NCBI GenBank assembly: GCA_002840505.1
Contig: PHBC01000003.1
Location: 135,740 to 199,739, forward strand
Source of the DNA: Deltaproteobacteria bacterium HGW-Deltaproteobacteria-2
GTDB lineage: Bacteria; Desulfobacterota; Syntrophia; Syntrophales; Smithellaceae
Reading direction: 5' to 3'
Length of the DNA: 64,000 nt
A program made the translations under genes and the position numbers. The notes beneath the pieces are model-generated. The model was given only the letters and a program-made list of their open reading frames with translations, did no database searches and was not told the DNA's origin. Shown here piece after piece: positions 35,484 to 46,060 of the stretch (positions within the stretch are counted from its first letter, which is position 1; every line of letters starts with the position of its first letter).

Positions 35484-35513
35484 AAAAAGGCAGGGTAAAA
35501 ACCCTGCCTTTTA
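35484..35513 (-). terminator. Rho-independent terminator after rplQ
   Basis: Stem AAAAGGCAGGGT / ACCCTGCCTTTT (12 bp) with a four-base loop, followed on the minus strand by TTATTATTG. It lies about 22 bases beyond the rplQ stop and closes the long ribosomal/RNA polymerase operon. Confidence 0.9.
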
Positions 35514-35534
35514 TTTTATCTATTGCCCGAATGA

Positions 35535-35951
35535 TCAGGCTGCTTTTTCTTTTGCTTTTCCTTTGGTTTTTGGTTTTACTTTTTCCTTCTTTTTTTCATC
35601 AGGAATAAATTCCAAGATGGAAACAGGCGCGTTGTCACCAAACCGATACCCGGCTTTAACAATTCTCGTGTATCCACCAGGACGATTACGATAGCGTTCG
35701 GTAAGTTCACCGAAAAGCTTGCCGACCATATCTTTATCGCGCACAACCGCCAGAGCCTGACGCCGCGCGTGGAGACTGCCTTTTTTACCTAAAGTGATCA
35801 TCTTTTCCGCCACTTTTTTCAATTCTTTTGCTTTCGTGTCTGTTGTACGGATCCGTTCATATTTTATAACGGAAGTTACCATATTACGAAGCATGGCTTC
35901 CTTATGGCTAGAAGACCTACCTAGCTTACTACCCGTCTTACCATGATGCAT
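35535..35951 (-). CDS. rplQ: Ribosomal protein L17
   Basis: 138 aa. The N-terminus [20 protein letters not shown] is the family signature. The C-terminal 20 residues ([15 protein letters not shown]) are a lysine/alanine-rich tail beyond the usual end. It is the last gene of the alpha operon and is followed by a terminator. Confidence 0.97.
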   Translation of the reverse strand: MHHGKTGSKLGRSSSHKEAMLRNMVTSVIKYERIRTTDTKAKELKKVAEKMITLGKKGSLHARRQALAVVRDKDMVGKLFGELTERYRNRPGGYTRIVKAGYRFGDNAPVSILEFIPDEKKKEKVKPKTKGKAKEKAA

Positions 35952-36026
35952 CGCTAATATCTTCCTTTCCTAATTTATTAATTTCTGAAACAAAACTTTT
36001 ACCGCTATTTTTTCCCGACTTTTTCA

Positions 36027-36995
36027 CTATGCGGATTCAATATCCATCCCGAAACTAAGACCATATTCATTCAGAATATCTTTGATTTCGCTCAATGATT
36101 TACGTCCGAAATTCTTTGTCTTGAGCATTTCTGCTTCCGTCTTCTTCACCAATTCTCCAATAGTGTTAATTCCGGCATTCTTCAAACAGTTAGCCGACCG
36201 AACAGAAAGTTCCAAGTCTTCTACTGAACGTAACAATACTTTATTTACACCCTCTTGCTCGTCTTCCTTCTCCGGTAGAATTTCTTCCTCGATTTCCTCA
36301 AAATTAATAAACACGTCTAATTGCTGTTTCAATATTTTCGCCGAATAGGCAATAGCGTCTTCAGGTTTTACACTGCCGTCAGTCCAGACTTCCAGCGTAA
36401 GCTTGTCGTAATCGGCAACTTGACCGACTCGCGCATGAGAAACAATATAGTTCACTTTTTTAATCGGTGAAAAAATAGCGTCAATATTAATTGTCCCTTT
36501 AGGTTGTTCCGGGTCAAGTTCCTTTTTCGCCGGCAGGTATCCCTTGCCTACTTTCACTATCAATTTTGCCTTAAAAGAGCCACTGGCTATTGTGGCAATG
36601 TGATGATCGGGGTTTAAAACCTCGATTGTTCCGTCGGTAATAATATCTGCGGCTGTAACGGCCCCGATACGAGCGACATTGATGTTTACTTCTTTTGTGT
36701 CCGTGGGTCCTGCTAATTTAAAGCGTACACCTTTTAAGTTTAAAATAATATCTGTTATGTCTTCTTTAATTCCAGGTAGAGTTGAAAATTCATGCAATAC
36801 GCCTTCAATCTTCGTTGAAACAATAGCCGCGCCTTGAATAGAAGAAAGCAATATTCTTCTCAAAGCGTTGCCCAATGTTATACCAAAACCACGTTCCAAT
36901 GGCTGGATTACAAACTCTCCATAGTTACGCGTATGCGTAGCGTCATCAACTTCAATACGCTTGGGACGAATCAAACGTGACCAGTTCCTCTGCAT
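36027..36995 (-). CDS. rpoA: RNA polymerase alpha subunit
   Basis: 322 aa from ATG 36995 (SD AAGGA); an upstream in-frame ATG overlaps the SD itself and is rejected. The assembly domain (about 10-230) has [11 protein letters not shown]. The acidic linker [16 protein letters not shown] leads to the C-terminal DNA/activator-binding domain ([29 protein letters not shown]). It scaffolds beta and beta' and contacts UP elements. Confidence 0.97.
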   Translation of the reverse strand: MQRNWSRLIRPKRIEVDDATHTRNYGEFVIQPLERGFGITLGNALRRILLSSIQGAAIVSTKIEGVLHEFSTLPGIKEDITDIILNLKGVRFKLAGPTDTKEVNINVARIGAVTAADIITDGTIEVLNPDHHIATIASGSFKAKLIVKVGKGYLPAKKELDPEQPKGTINIDAIFSPIKKVNYIVSHARVGQVADYDKLTLEVWTDGSVKPEDAIAYSAKILKQQLDVFINFEEIEEEILPEKEDEQEGVNKVLLRSVEDLELSVRSANCLKNAGINTIGELVKKTEAEMLKTKNFGRKSLSEIKDILNEYGLSFGMDIESA

Positions 36996-37039
36996 AATTA
37001 AAACCATCCTTTATTAGCCGGTTTATGAAAATAATTTAT

Positions 37040-37669
37040 TTATTTCGAATAAAGCTCAACGACAAGCTGTTCCTGTACCGGCATTGTCAAATCTTCCCGC
37101 ACCGGCAGTATTTTAATGGAGGCCTTGAAGTTATCTTTATCCAATTCCAGCCAATGAGGCACACCACGTCTTGCTACAGTTTCAATTGCTCCCAGTATCT
37201 TAGTAACTTTGCGGCTGCCTTCCTTAACACAAACTCCATCCCCTGCTTTAAGCAAATATGACGGTATATTAACCGGTTTGCCATTAACTAAAAAATGACT
37301 ATGACTAATTAATTGCCTTGCCTCCACTCTGGAATTAGCAAATCCCATGCGGAATACCATATTGTCCATTCTTCTTTCCAGAAGTATAAGCAGATTTTCT
37401 CCTGTAATGCCCTTTTGCTGATCGGCCTTTTCAAAATAGCCTCTGAACTGCTTTTCTAAAAGCCCGTACATTCTTTTCAGCTTTTGTTTCTCCCGCAATT
37501 GGACGCCATAGTCAGAACGTTGCTTTTTATGCAACTGACCATGATCTCCCGGAACGTAATCCCTTCTTTCGAAGGAGCATTTTTCCGAATAGCACCTGTC
37601 ACCTTTTAAAAAGAGTTTTAACCCTTCACGGCGACACAACCTACATGAGGAATCCGTATATCTTGCCAA
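37040..37669 (-). CDS. rpsD: Ribosomal protein S4 (zinc-binding form)
   Basis: 209 aa. The N-terminus has four cysteines (CRLC, then DRCYSEKC), the C+ zinc form. The S4 RNA-binding domain follows ([20 protein letters not shown] is split by the usual hydrophobic core). It nucleates 30S assembly and often represses its own operon. Confidence 0.97.
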   Translation of the reverse strand: MARYTDSSCRLCRREGLKLFLKGDRCYSEKCSFERRDYVPGDHGQLHKKQRSDYGVQLREKQKLKRMYGLLEKQFRGYFEKADQQKGITGENLLILLERRMDNMVFRMGFANSRVEARQLISHSHFLVNGKPVNIPSYLLKAGDGVCVKEGSRKVTKILGAIETVARRGVPHWLELDKDNFKASIKILPVREDLTMPVQEQLVVELYSK

Positions 37670-37722
37670 AAAAGCCTCCCTTGTTCTCTATTTGTTATTC
37701 ATAATCGATTATTCTGGTATTA

Positions 37723-38115
37723 CTAAACTCTGCGACGCTTTGGTGGTCTGCAACCATTATGCGGAACAGGCGTTACATCACGAATCATGGTGATAACAAG
37801 CCCGGCAAGCTGCAACGATCGCAATGCCGACTCTCTGCCGGCGCCAGGACCTTTGATGTATACCTGCACCTTGCGCATCCCCTGCTCCTTGGCTTTACGC
37901 ACAACATCTTCCGCAGCCATTTGCGCGGCAAAAGGGGTACTTTTGCGCGAGCCCTTAAAACCCTGCAGGCCGGATGATGACCAGGCAATTACATTGCCGC
38001 TTAAATCAGTTATTGTTACAATTGTATTGTTAAAAGTGGATTGAATATGTGCAATCCCTTCAGTAATGTTTTTCTTTTCTTTTTTCTTGCCAGTTTTTCT
38101 GACTGCCTTAACCAT
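37723..38115 (-). CDS. rpsK: Ribosomal protein S11
   Basis: 130 aa. Family blocks [32 protein letters not shown] and the C-terminal [12 protein letters not shown] are intact. It is a component of the 30S platform, encoded between rpsM and rpsD as in the standard alpha operon. Confidence 0.97.
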   Translation of the reverse strand: MVKAVRKTGKKKEKKNITEGIAHIQSTFNNTIVTITDLSGNVIAWSSSGLQGFKGSRKSTPFAAQMAAEDVVRKAKEQGMRKVQVYIKGPGAGRESALRSLQLAGLVITMIRDVTPVPHNGCRPPKRRRV

Positions 38116-38141
38116 TTTCCCTCCAGTTTAAGGATAACCAA

Positions 38142-38510
38142 TTACTTTTTCTTGCCTGCGATAGACCGTCGCGGACCTTTTCTCGTGCGGCCATTCGTAT
38201 GAGTTCTCTGTCCCCTTACCGGAAGCCCCTTACGATGTCGCAAACCACGGTAAGCGCCAATATCCATCAATCGCTTGACAGACATGGACACCTCCCTGCG
38301 CAGGTCACCTTCAACTCTATGATCCTTATCAATTATATTTCTAATGGCAGATATTTCCGAATCGGCCAGATCGTCCGTTTTAGTATCCGGACTGACTCCC
38401 GCATTGCTCAGGATTTGCCTTGATTTAGTCGGCCCAATGCCGTAAATATAAGTTAAAGCAACTTCCATTCTTTTGTTTTTCGGTAAATCAACACCTGAAA
38501 TTCGTGCCAC
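38142..38510 (-). CDS. rpsM: Ribosomal protein S13
   Basis: 122 aa. It starts [14 protein letters not shown] and has [14 protein letters not shown] and the basic tail [15 protein letters not shown]. It is a 30S head protein contacting P-site tRNA and the 50S subunit. Confidence 0.97.
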   Translation of the reverse strand: MARISGVDLPKNKRMEVALTYIYGIGPTKSRQILSNAGVSPDTKTDDLADSEISAIRNIIDKDHRVEGDLRREVSMSVKRLMDIGAYRGLRHRKGLPVRGQRTHTNGRTRKGPRRSIAGKKK

Positions 38511-38534
38511 CTATAACCTCCTGAATATTAAAAT

Positions 38535-38648
38535 CTAGCCTTGACGTTGTTTATGCTTGGGATTTTCACAAATTACCCGCAAAACGCCTTTTCGTTTGAC
38601 AATCTTACACTTATCGCATATTTTTTTTACAGACGACCTTACTTTCAC
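38535..38648 (-). CDS. rpmJ: Ribosomal protein L36
   Basis: 37 aa, starting at GTG 38648 with SD AAGGAG eight bases upstream and ending at TAG 38535. The protein begins [15 protein letters not shown] and ends [10 protein letters not shown]. The zinc ligands CDKC, C and H (C-x2-C-x12-C-x4-H) are complete. It lies between infA and rpsM as in most bacteria. Confidence 0.95.
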   Translation of the reverse strand: MKVRSSVKKICDKCKIVKRKGVLRVICENPKHKQRQG

Positions 38649-38681
38649 GATTTCAACTCCTTATTCTCAGTAAAAAAAATT

Positions 38682-38900
38682 TTATTTCGTCCTGTAAGTA
38701 ATCCGGCCCCGGGTTAAATCATAAGGTGAAAGTTCTACCGTAACTTTGTCCCCCGGAAGTATTTTGATAAAATGCATACGCATTTTACCCGAAATATGAG
38801 CTAAAACCTTATGCCCATTTTCAAGCTCCACACGGAACATGGCATTGGGTAGCGGTTCAAGAACCCGACCTTCAACTTCAATTGCTTCCTCTTTGGCCAT
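38682..38900 (-). CDS. infA: Translation initiation factor IF-1
   Basis: 72 aa S1/OB-fold protein, full length. Blocks [37 protein letters not shown] and LTRGRITYR are diagnostic. It blocks the A site during 30S initiation complex formation. Confidence 0.97.
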   Translation of the reverse strand: MAKEEAIEVEGRVLEPLPNAMFRVELENGHKVLAHISGKMRMHFIKILPGDKVTVELSPYDLTRGRITYRTK

Positions 38901-38964
38901 ATTTTATTATCTACATTCCTATATAAAAACTTACAACCAGTTTCAATTAAGCTTAAATTTAATT

Positions 38965-39708
38965 CTATTTACTTAAAATCTCCGGTCCGTTATCAGTAAT
39001 TGCTATCGAGTGTTCAAAATGAGCCGATAAACTTCCATCTTTTGTAACTACCGTCCAACCGTCAGGTAATATTTCTACCTTATAGTTTCCTTCGTTGACC
39101 ATCGGCTCAATAGCCAAAATCATTCCGCTTTTCAGTTCAATCCCGCGCCCTTTTTTGCCAAAATTGGGAATTTGCGGTTCTTCATGCAGACTTTTACCTA
39201 TTCCATGGCCGACAAAATCCCGCACTACTGAATAACCTGCCGCCTCCACTAAATCCTGCACCGCGGCGGATATGTCTCCCAATCTGTTGCCAGCCTTAGC
39301 TTGCTCTATACCCGCGTATAAACTCTGTTCGGTGACCTGCATAAGCCTTGAAGCTTTCTGTGTCACCCTGCCTAAAGGCAACGTTATGGCGGCATCACCG
39401 AAGAAACCCTGATAGCAAACCCCGAAATCAAGTCCTACAATGTCGCCTTCTTCAAGGATCCTCTCTGACGGCATGCCATGCACGACAACTTCATTTACCG
39501 ACACACAAAGAGCGTAAGGATAACCATTGTAACCTTTAAAAGCTGGTTTTGCGCCTCTTTTATCCGCAATTTCCGCGGCAAGTTTATCCAGCTCCCTTGT
39601 CCTTACACCCGGTTTTACTTTTTCTCTAAGCCTGTTTAAAACCTCGGCAACAATACGATTACTTGTTCTCGCTTTTTCAATTTCATCCGGAAGCTTCAGA
39701 ATTACCAT
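38965..39708 (-). CDS. map: Methionine aminopeptidase, type I
   Basis: 247 aa. The metal-binding residues are recognisable in GLDFGVCYQGFFGDAA (two Asp), VGHGIGKSLHEEP (His), AIEPMV (Glu) and SAHFEHSIAI (Glu). It removes the initiator Met from nascent proteins. It follows secY by 12 bases; the adk gene usual between them is absent. Confidence 0.96.
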   Translation of the reverse strand: MVILKLPDEIEKARTSNRIVAEVLNRLREKVKPGVRTRELDKLAAEIADKRGAKPAFKGYNGYPYALCVSVNEVVVHGMPSERILEEGDIVGLDFGVCYQGFFGDAAITLPLGRVTQKASRLMQVTEQSLYAGIEQAKAGNRLGDISAAVQDLVEAAGYSVVRDFVGHGIGKSLHEEPQIPNFGKKGRGIELKSGMILAIEPMVNEGNYKVEILPDGWTVVTKDGSLSAHFEHSIAITDNGPEILSK

Positions 39709-39720
39709 GATAATCTTCCG

Positions 39721-41028
39721 CTATCTCCTGCGAGCAATATGTCCTTTTTTCATGAATCCTTCATATTGCCTTGTAAGCAGATGCGACTCAATCTGACTCG
39801 CCGTATCCATAGCGACACCGACAACAATCAAAAGCGCCGTACCGCCAAAATAAAAAGGAACATTTAACTGAGTAATTAAAACGCTGGGCAAAACGCAAAC
39901 GATGGAAACGTAAATAGCCCCGCTAAAAGTAAGTTTCTCCAATACATTTTCGATGTATTCAGCAGTTTTTTTACCTGGTCTTATTCCAGGGACATAACCG
40001 CCAAATTTTTTCATATTCTCAGCAACATCATCCGGTTTAAAAGTTACGGCCGTATAAAAAAAGCAGAAGAAAAATATAAACGCTACATAAAGAACTTCAT
40101 AACCAAGTCTGCCCGGGACCAGATACCCAGCAATATTTTTTATCCAGCCTTCCTGAGCAAAATTAGCAATGGTTGCCGGAAACATTATCACCGAAGAAGC
40201 AAAAATCGGAGGAATAACTCCCGACGTATTGACCTTCAAAGGTAAATGAGTGGTCTGACCACCGTACATTTTACGGCCAACTATTCTTTTTGCATATTGC
40301 ACCGGAATACGGCGTTGTCCAGCCTCAACAAAAACAATACCGCCGACAACGGCTATCATCAGCACTGTAATCAATAATATAACCAGCACACCCAGCTCAC
40401 CGGCAGTTGCCAACCTGAAGGTGTTGCCGATTGCCGCAGGCATGCGACAAACAATACCGGCAAAAATTATCAAAGATATACCGTTACCAATTCCTTTTTC
40501 CGTAATCGTTTCACCAAGCCACATGATGAAAGCTGTACCTGAAGTTAAGGTGATAACTGTCATAATTATAAAAGACCAACCCGACTGCAAAACAATTGGA
40601 GCTCCTGAGGGACCAGCCATTTGTTGTAAACCGTAAGCAATCCCAAGCCCCTGGATCATACTTAAAAGAACTGTTCCGTAACGGGTATATTGTGTAATTT
40701 TGCGCCGTCCGCTTTCTCCTTCTTTAGAAAGCCTTTCCAAATGAGGGACAGCAATAGTTAGCAACTGCAAAATAATTGAAGCGCTAATATAGGGCATAAT
40801 GCCCAAAGCAAAAATAGAAAAATTACTAAAAGCACCACCGGCAAACATGTCCATCAAGCCAAATAATGAACCCTTGGCATGTTCAAAATAAGCTAATAAA
40901 GCGACATTATCAATTCCCGGTGTCGGAATATATACACCAATACGATAAACAGCAAGAAGAAGAATTGTAAACAAAACTCTTCTCTGCAGTTCAGGAACCT
41001 TGGATACGCTGCCCAGCCCTTCTAACAA
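39721..41028 (-). CDS. secY: Preprotein translocase subunit SecY
   Basis: 435 aa with ten membrane segments. Signatures include YRIGVYIPTPGID near the N-terminus and QYTRYGTVLLSMIQG. It forms the Sec channel with SecE (encoded at the other end of the operon) and SecG. It starts one base after the rplO stop. Confidence 0.97.
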   Translation of the reverse strand: MLEGLGSVSKVPELQRRVLFTILLLAVYRIGVYIPTPGIDNVALLAYFEHAKGSLFGLMDMFAGGAFSNFSIFALGIMPYISASIILQLLTIAVPHLERLSKEGESGRRKITQYTRYGTVLLSMIQGLGIAYGLQQMAGPSGAPIVLQSGWSFIIMTVITLTSGTAFIMWLGETITEKGIGNGISLIIFAGIVCRMPAAIGNTFRLATAGELGVLVILLITVLMIAVVGGIVFVEAGQRRIPVQYAKRIVGRKMYGGQTTHLPLKVNTSGVIPPIFASSVIMFPATIANFAQEGWIKNIAGYLVPGRLGYEVLYVAFIFFFCFFYTAVTFKPDDVAENMKKFGGYVPGIRPGKKTAEYIENVLEKLTFSGAIYVSIVCVLPSVLITQLNVPFYFGGTALLIVVGVAMDTASQIESHLLTRQYEGFMKKGHIARRR

Positions 41029-41029
41029 A

Positions 41030-41476
41030 TTATATTACCTCTTCTATTGAACCGCCGGCGACGGTAATTTTATCTTTCGCGGCTTTACTAATTTTGGCTA
41101 TTTTTATAGTTACAGGAAAATCAATTTCGCCTTTAGCCAGGATTTTTATTTTATCGCCTTTTTTCTTTACAATACCGCTGTTCAAAAGAGCTGTTTCATC
41201 AATAACTGCGCCTTTGCTAAACTTTCGACACAAATCAGTAAGATTTACTGCGACGAATCTTTCACGGAAAGGATTACGGAAACCACGCTTCGGTAATCTA
41301 CGAGCCATCGGCATTTGCCCGCCTTCAAATCCGGCTCTTACCTTTCCACCGGAACGGGCTTTTTGTCCCTTATCGCCTTTTCCGGATGTTCCACCCTGCC
41401 CGGATGCATCACCACGCCCCACCCGTTTTCTCTTTTTCGTTGCACCGGCCGGAGCCCTAAGCGTACTCAAATCCAT
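41030..41476 (-). CDS. rplO: Ribosomal protein L15
   Basis: 148 aa. The Gly/Arg-rich N-terminal extension ([18 protein letters not shown]) threads into 23S r[20 protein letters not shown] is the family motif. Confidence 0.97.
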   Translation of the reverse strand: MDLSTLRAPAGATKKRKRVGRGDASGQGGTSGKGDKGQKARSGGKVRAGFEGGQMPMARRLPKRGFRNPFRERFVAVNLTDLCRKFSKGAVIDETALLNSGIVKKKGDKIKILAKGEIDFPVTIKIAKISKAAKDKITVAGGSIEEVI

Positions 41477-41479
41477 ATA

Positions 41480-41668
41480 CTATTCCTCTGACTCTTCCAT
41501 AGAAACTAAATGTATAACCTTATTTACCATGCCGCGAACCTGCGGGGTATCAACTAAAGTTACAGTGCTATTTAATTTGTTCAGACCCATTCCCTTTAAA
41601 ATCTTTCTTTGTTTTTCAGGACGGCCGATCACACTTCTTATTTTTTTAATTTTTAACATTTTAGCCAC
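41480..41668 (-). CDS. rpmD: Ribosomal protein L30
   Basis: 62 aa. The start is GTG 41668 with SD GAGG nine bases before; an ATG three codons later is an alternative. KIKKIRSVIGRPEKQR and the VRGMVNKVIHLV end match L30. Confidence 0.93.
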   Translation of the reverse strand: MAKMLKIKKIRSVIGRPEKQRKILKGMGLNKLNSTVTLVDTPQVRGMVNKVIHLVSMEESEE

Positions 41669-41700
41669 TTTAAGTTACCTCATCGAATATATTGATACGA

Positions 41701-42180
41701 CTATTTGCCTCTTTGCGTAGCAATTTCCGCTGGATCTCTTAACTGGCAAAGGCCATCAAGAGTTGCTTTGACCAAATTATGAGGATTATGAGATCCAAGA
41801 CATTTCGTCAAAATATTATGGACACCGGCAACTTCCAATACCGCTCTTACAGCACCTCCAGCAATCAAACCAGTACCCGCGGATGCCGGTTTTAATAAAA
41901 CTTTTCCAGCACCGGAGCGACCTATCACTTCATAAGGAATCGTCTTTGCTAAAACGGCAACTTTCACCATATTTTTTTTAGCCATATCCATTCCCTTGCG
42001 AATAGCTTCCGGCACCTCATGAGCTTTACCTAATCCTGTTCCGATCATTCCATTGCCATCGCCGACAACCACGATGGCACTAAAACGGAACCTTCTGCCA
42101 CCTTTGACTACTTTTGCCGTCCTGTTAATGGCAACAACTCTGTCCAGGAGTTCCACTTCTTTCATTTCTTTCTTATCCAA
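41701..42180 (-). CDS. rpsE: Ribosomal protein S5
   Basis: 159 aa. [20 protein letters not shown] is the double-stranded RNA-binding start; [19 protein letters not shown] and the C-terminal [15 protein letters not shown] follow. It is a translation fidelity protein of the 30S body. Confidence 0.97.
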   Translation of the reverse strand: MDKKEMKEVELLDRVVAINRTAKVVKGGRRFRFSAIVVVGDGNGMIGTGLGKAHEVPEAIRKGMDMAKKNMVKVAVLAKTIPYEVIGRSGAGKVLLKPASAGTGLIAGGAVRAVLEVAGVHNILTKCLGSHNPHNLVKATLDGLCQLRDPAEIATQRGK

Positions 42181-42217
42181 AGATTTTTCCTTTATTATCT
42201 TTTTTATTTAATAAAAT

Positions 42218-42583
42218 TTAAAATTTAAGACCATTTTCCCGGGCAGCGTCGGCTAACGCCTTCACACGGCCATGATAAAGAAATCTTCCCCTATCAAAAA
42301 TCACTTTTTCAACACCCAGAGCTTTTAATCTCTCCGCGATCAACTTGCCCACTTCTTTTGCTACATCTACTTTTTTCTTGCCTTTAATCTTTGAGGCTAA
42401 TTCTTTGCACAAAGTAGATGCCGTTGCCAGGGTACTTGCCTGTGTGTCGTTAATGGCTTGGGCATAAATATGCTTTTCACTCCGAAATACGGAAAGACGA
42501 GGCTTTTCCTGTGTTCCGGTAATTTTGCCTCTTATTCTTTTTTCTCTCTTTTTCCTAACTTTTAATGTCTTTTTGGAAGCCAA
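42218..42583 (-). CDS. rplR: Ribosomal protein L18
   Basis: 121 aa. A basic N-terminus is followed by [19 protein letters not shown] and [19 protein letters not shown]. It binds 5S rRNA in the central protuberance with L5. Confidence 0.97.
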   Translation of the reverse strand: MASKKTLKVRKKREKRIRGKITGTQEKPRLSVFRSEKHIYAQAINDTQASTLATASTLCKELASKIKGKKKVDVAKEVGKLIAERLKALGVEKVIFDRGRFLYHGRVKALADAARENGLKF

Positions 42584-42621
42584 TGTTCCACCTCTTTATG
42601 GCAATATAATTTTTTACTTAA

Positions 42622-43164
42622 TTAAGCACGCTCAGCCGATTTACCAGCTTTACGTTTAATATACTCGTCAGCATACTTAATGCCTTTACCCTTGTAAGGC
42701 TCCGGTTTTTTCAATGACCTTATTTCCGCTGCAACCCGACCCACCAATTGTTTATCAATCCCGGAGACGACTATATTAACCTGTTTGTCCAACTTAATTT
42801 CTATTCCCTTGGGAATATCGTATTCTACCGGAGAAGAAAAACCTAAAATAAATTTCAAGCTGTTTCCACTAAGTTCAGCACGATACCCGACTCCTGATAT
42901 TTCCAGTTTTTTTTCAAAACCGGCGCTGACGCCCTGAACCATGTTTCCGATTAAGGTTCTGGCTAAACCATGATATGCCCGTGCACTTATTTCTTCCGAT
43001 TTTCTTTCCACCACAATATTTCCTTCGCCTATTGCCACAGTAATTCCTTCCGGCAATTTAGAAGAAAGAGTTCCTTTGGGTCCTTCCACTTTAACTATAT
43101 CAGCACTTTGGCTGATTTTAACATTTTTGGGAAATGTTATCGGTTTCTTACCTATTCTCGACAT
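42622..43164 (-). CDS. rplF: Ribosomal protein L6
   Basis: 180 aa from ATG 43164 (MSRIGKKPI), supported by SD AGGAG; an upstream in-frame ATG would overlap rpsH. The C-terminal motif KKPEPYKGKGIKYADE is diagnostic. It lies near the factor-binding site of the 50S subunit. Confidence 0.97.
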   Translation of the reverse strand: MSRIGKKPITFPKNVKISQSADIVKVEGPKGTLSSKLPEGITVAIGEGNIVVERKSEEISARAYHGLARTLIGNMVQGVSAGFEKKLEISGVGYRAELSGNSLKFILGFSSPVEYDIPKGIEIKLDKQVNIVVSGIDKQLVGRVAAEIRSLKKPEPYKGKGIKYADEYIKRKAGKSAERA

Positions 43165-43192
43165 GAAAAAATGCTCCTGATTAATGCCATTA

Positions 43193-43594
43193 TTACCAAA
43201 CGTTACAAAGAACTTCTCCACCAACCCTCAATTCTCTGGCTTCCGCGTCAGTAATAACACCGTTTGAAGTTGAGAGAATAGAAATTCCAAAACCATTTAA
43301 AACTTTAGGGATGCTGTCAGAAGCAACATAAACCCTCCGCCCCGGCTTACTAACTCTTTTGATATTTGTAATCACAGTACGCTTGGCATCAGGATATTTA
43401 AGAACTATTTCCAGCATCTGCTGTCCCTTTTCATTTTTTACCTTGTCGTAATTATTGATGTATCCCGACTTCTTTAATACTTTGGCAATATTAATGTTCA
43501 TCTGGGACATATTAACATTAACTGTTTTAAAACGAGCTTTATTTGCGTTTCTAATTCTAGTTAACATATCGGCAATAGGATCGGTCATCCCCAT
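43193..43594 (-). CDS. rpsH: Ribosomal protein S8
   Basis: 133 aa. It starts MGMTDPIADMLTRIRNA and ends in the STSNGVITDAEAREL, GGEVLC motif. In many bacteria S8 is the translational repressor of the spc operon. Confidence 0.97.
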   Translation of the reverse strand: MGMTDPIADMLTRIRNANKARFKTVNVNMSQMNINIAKVLKKSGYINNYDKVKNEKGQQMLEIVLKYPDAKRTVITNIKRVSKPGRRVYVASDSIPKVLNGFGISILSTSNGVITDAEARELRVGGEVLCNVW

Positions 43595-43616
43595 GTTGTT
43601 TCTCCTTAAACTAAAG

Positions 43617-43802
43617 TTACCAGCTCGATTTTATTACCCCGGGAAGTTCTCCCTGCAGGGAAAGTTTACGCAAACAGATTCGGCACATGTCAAATTTTCT
43701 GTAATATGCTCGCGGCCGTCCGCAAAGCGGGCAGCGGTTGTATTCTCTAACCGAAAATTTCATTTTTCTTTTTGACTTTGCAATTAATGAATTTTTTGCC
43801 AC
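43617..43802 (-). CDS. rpsZ: Ribosomal protein S14, zinc-binding type Z
   Basis: 61 aa, the short form. Zinc ligands are CPLCGRP and CRICLRK. Absence of the long C- form at this site is typical of lineages with type Z S14. Confidence 0.96.
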   Translation of the reverse strand: MAKNSLIAKSKRKMKFSVREYNRCPLCGRPRAYYRKFDMCRICLRKLSLQGELPGVIKSSW

Positions 43803-43828
43803 ACTAAATTCCTCCGGAACTTCCTTAT

Positions 43829-44368
43829 TTAACGCTTAAAAGGTACACCCATCAGCTCTAGTAAAATCCTGGCTTCGGCATCTGTTCTTGCCGTAGTCAC
43901 GATGGTGATGTTCATTCCTTTAACTTTTTCCACTTTATCATATTCAATCTCAGGGAAAATAGTTTGCTCCTGCAAACCAATGGAAAAATTACCCCGGCCG
44001 TCAAAAGCATTGGGTGATATACCGCGAAAATCTCTTACCTTGGGCAGAGCGGCATTAACCAGGCGATCAAAAAACTCATACATATTGTTTTTTCTCAAGG
44101 TAACTGAACAACCTATGGGCATGCCCTGCCTTAACTTAAACGTCGCTATGGATTTCTTTGCCTTATTTACTACCGGTTTTTGCCCGGTAATAGCTGCCAA
44201 CTCCTGCACAGCACCATCAATAATCTTTATGTTTTGAATGGCTTCGCCAAGCCCCATATTGATGACTATTTTTTCCATCTTAGGCACTTGCATCGGATTT
44301 TTGTAATTAAACTTTTTAATCAGAGCAGGAACTACTGTTTTTGAATAATAATCCTTTAATCTTGCCAT
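43829..44368 (-). CDS. rplE: Ribosomal protein L5
   Basis: 179 aa. It has [30 protein letters not shown] and the [17 protein letters not shown]-terminus. It binds 5S rRNA and contacts P-site tRNA. Confidence 0.97.
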   Translation of the reverse strand: MARLKDYYSKTVVPALIKKFNYKNPMQVPKMEKIVINMGLGEAIQNIKIIDGAVQELAAITGQKPVVNKAKKSIATFKLRQGMPIGCSVTLRKNNMYEFFDRLVNAALPKVRDFRGISPNAFDGRGNFSIGLQEQTIFPEIEYDKVEKVKGMNITIVTTARTDAEARILLELMGVPFKR

Positions 44369-44374
44369 TTTCCT

Positions 44375-44698
44375 TTAACCCACATTTATTACATCATTGC
44401 ATTTGCTGCACAAACGTACCTTTTTACCATCTTCAAGGACCTTACTTTTTATCCTGACAGTTGTATTGCATTTGTTGCACAACAAACCAACTTTGGATAA
44501 ATGAACCGATCCCTCTTTTTCTACAATACCACCCTTACCTTTTTGATCAGGTCTCTTATGCTTTTTAATCAAATTAACTTTCTCTATTACTATTCTGTTC
44601 TTCTCGGGAATAATCGTCAATACTTTACCTGTCTTGCCTTTATCTTTACCGGCAAGAATTTTAACAGTATCCCCTTTTCTAAATTTGCTTAAGCTCAT
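44375..44698 (-). CDS. rplX: Ribosomal protein L24
   Basis: 107 aa from ATG 44698 (SD GAGG); five upstream in-frame codons are rejected. The KOW motif is [18 protein letters not shown]. The C-terminal half has two CxxC pairs (CNKC, CSKC), a zinc-type variant. Confidence 0.96.
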   Translation of the reverse strand: MSLSKFRKGDTVKILAGKDKGKTGKVLTIIPEKNRIVIEKVNLIKKHKRPDQKGKGGIVEKEGSVHLSKVGLLCNKCNTTVRIKSKVLEDGKKVRLCSKCNDVINVG

Positions 44699-44720
44699 TT
44701 TATTCCTCTGCAAAACATTT

Positions 44721-45089
44721 TTACAAAACTTCCGGAGCCAGAGATATAATTTTCATAAACTGTTTGGCTCTCAATTCACGAGCAACAGGTCCAAAAATTC
44801 TTGTTCCAATGGGTTCCAACTGGTTGGAAATTAAAACCGCCGAATTGTCATCAAACTTCAAATAAGAACCATCTGGCCTTTTTACTTCTTTGACAGTACG
44901 TACAATAACCGCCTTCATCACATCGCCTTTTTTAACCTTGGAATTCGGAATTGCTTCTTTTACCGAAACCACGATAACATCACCCAAGCTTGCATAACGC
45001 CGTTTCGATCCACCAAGCACTTTAATGCAAGCAACTTTCTTGGCACCGGAATTATCCGCAACATTTAGTACTGTCTGCATCTGAATCAT
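44721..45089 (-). CDS. rplN: Ribosomal protein L14
   Basis: 122 aa. [18 protein letters not shown] and [13 protein letters not shown] are family hallmarks. It forms part of an intersubunit bridge. Confidence 0.97.
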   Translation of the reverse strand: MIQMQTVLNVADNSGAKKVACIKVLGGSKRRYASLGDVIVVSVKEAIPNSKVKKGDVMKAVIVRTVKEVKRPDGSYLKFDDNSAVLISNQLEPIGTRIFGPVARELRAKQFMKIISLAPEVL

Positions 45090-45133
45090 AAAAAAACCCC
45101 ATCAAACTACTTGTTTAAGACAAGTTAATTTAT

Positions 45134-45391
45134 CTATTTCGCTTTTTCCAAAATTTCCAGCATCCGCCAGCGTTTTTCTTTGCTCAGTGGTCGCGTTTCA
45201 ATAATCATAACGATATCTCCCACTTTACACTGGTTTTGCTCATCATGGGCCTTGTATTTAACATGTTTACGCACGTATTTATGGAAAACAGGATGTTTCA
45301 CTAAATGTTCCGTTTTAACCACAATTGTTTTATCCATTTTACCACTTACAACCACGCCCTTAATAGTACGTTTATTCCCTCTCTCAGCCAT
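45134..45391 (-). CDS. rpsQ: Ribosomal protein S17
   Basis: 85 aa OB-fold protein. KGVVVSGKMDKTIVV and VGDIVMIIETRPLSKEK are characteristic. It is a primary 16S rRNA-binding protein. Confidence 0.97.
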   Translation of the reverse strand: MAERGNKRTIKGVVVSGKMDKTIVVKTEHLVKHPVFHKYVRKHVKYKAHDEQNQCKVGDIVMIIETRPLSKEKRWRMLEILEKAK

Positions 45392-45393
45392 GT

Positions 45394-45588
45394 TTAATTG
45401 CCCCCCTCCTTTTCCTTCAGTACCGTCTTAATGCGGGCAATGTCTTTACGGAAGCGCCCCAACACCGCAGTTGATTCCAACTGTCCGGATGCATGTCTAA
45501 TATTCAAGCGAAAAAGCTCTTCCTTTAATTCAGCAGTCTTTTGTTTGAGCTCGTTGATATCAAGAGCTCTGATTTCTTTAATTTTCAT
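45394..45588 (-). CDS. rpmC: Ribosomal protein L29
   Basis: 64 aa from ATG 45588 ([10 protein letters not shown]), supported by SD AGGGAG. The gene overlaps the end of rplP by 11 bases. The helical hairpin with [15 protein letters not shown] is typical. It sits at the exit of the peptide tunnel. Confidence 0.95.
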   Translation of the reverse strand: MKIKEIRALDINELKQKTAELKEELFRLNIRHASGQLESTAVLGRFRKDIARIKTVLKEKEGGN

Positions 45589-46000
45589 CAGATATCTCCC
45601 TTGATAAAAACTTGGTAGCAATAGATAATTTATGCGCCGCTAGGCGGAATGCTTCTTTGGCCACTTCTCTGGTTACACCTTCCATTTCATAAAGAACTGA
45701 ACCGGGTTTAACCACTGCTACCCATCCTTCAGGAGCACCTTTCCCCTTACCCATACGGGTTTCAGCTGGTTTTTTCGTCACTGATTTATGAGGAAATACT
45801 CTGATCCAGATTTTACCGCCACGTTTAACATGACGAGTCATTGCAATACGTGCGGCTTCAATCTGTCTGGCAGTAATCCAACCGCATTCTGCCGCCTGCA
45901 ATCCATATTCACCAAAAGCTATAGAGCTTCCTCTTGTTGCTTTTCCGCCCATTCGGCCCTTTTGCAACTTTCTATATTTTACCCTTTTCGGCATTAACAT
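45578..46000 (-). CDS. rplP: Ribosomal protein L16
   Basis: 140 aa. It starts [11 protein letters not shown] and has [14 protein letters not shown] and [18 protein letters not shown]. Its 3' end overlaps rpmC. It organises the A-site region of 23S rRNA. Confidence 0.97.
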   Translation of the reverse strand: MLMPKRVKYRKLQKGRMGGKATRGSSIAFGEYGLQAAECGWITARQIEAARIAMTRHVKRGGKIWIRVFPHKSVTKKPAETRMGKGKGAPEGWVAVVKPGSVLYEMEGVTREVAKEAFRLAAHKLSIATKFLSREISDEN

Positions 46001-46060
46001 AAGCTAAAACTCCCGTTGTTCCCCACTACGTGATTCTGTCTTCCGCAGGCAAGAAGAATA

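Noticed and set aside
43165..43224. Longer N-terminus for L6 starting inside rpsH
   Set aside because: The internal ATG at 43164 matches the L6 family start and has its own SD.
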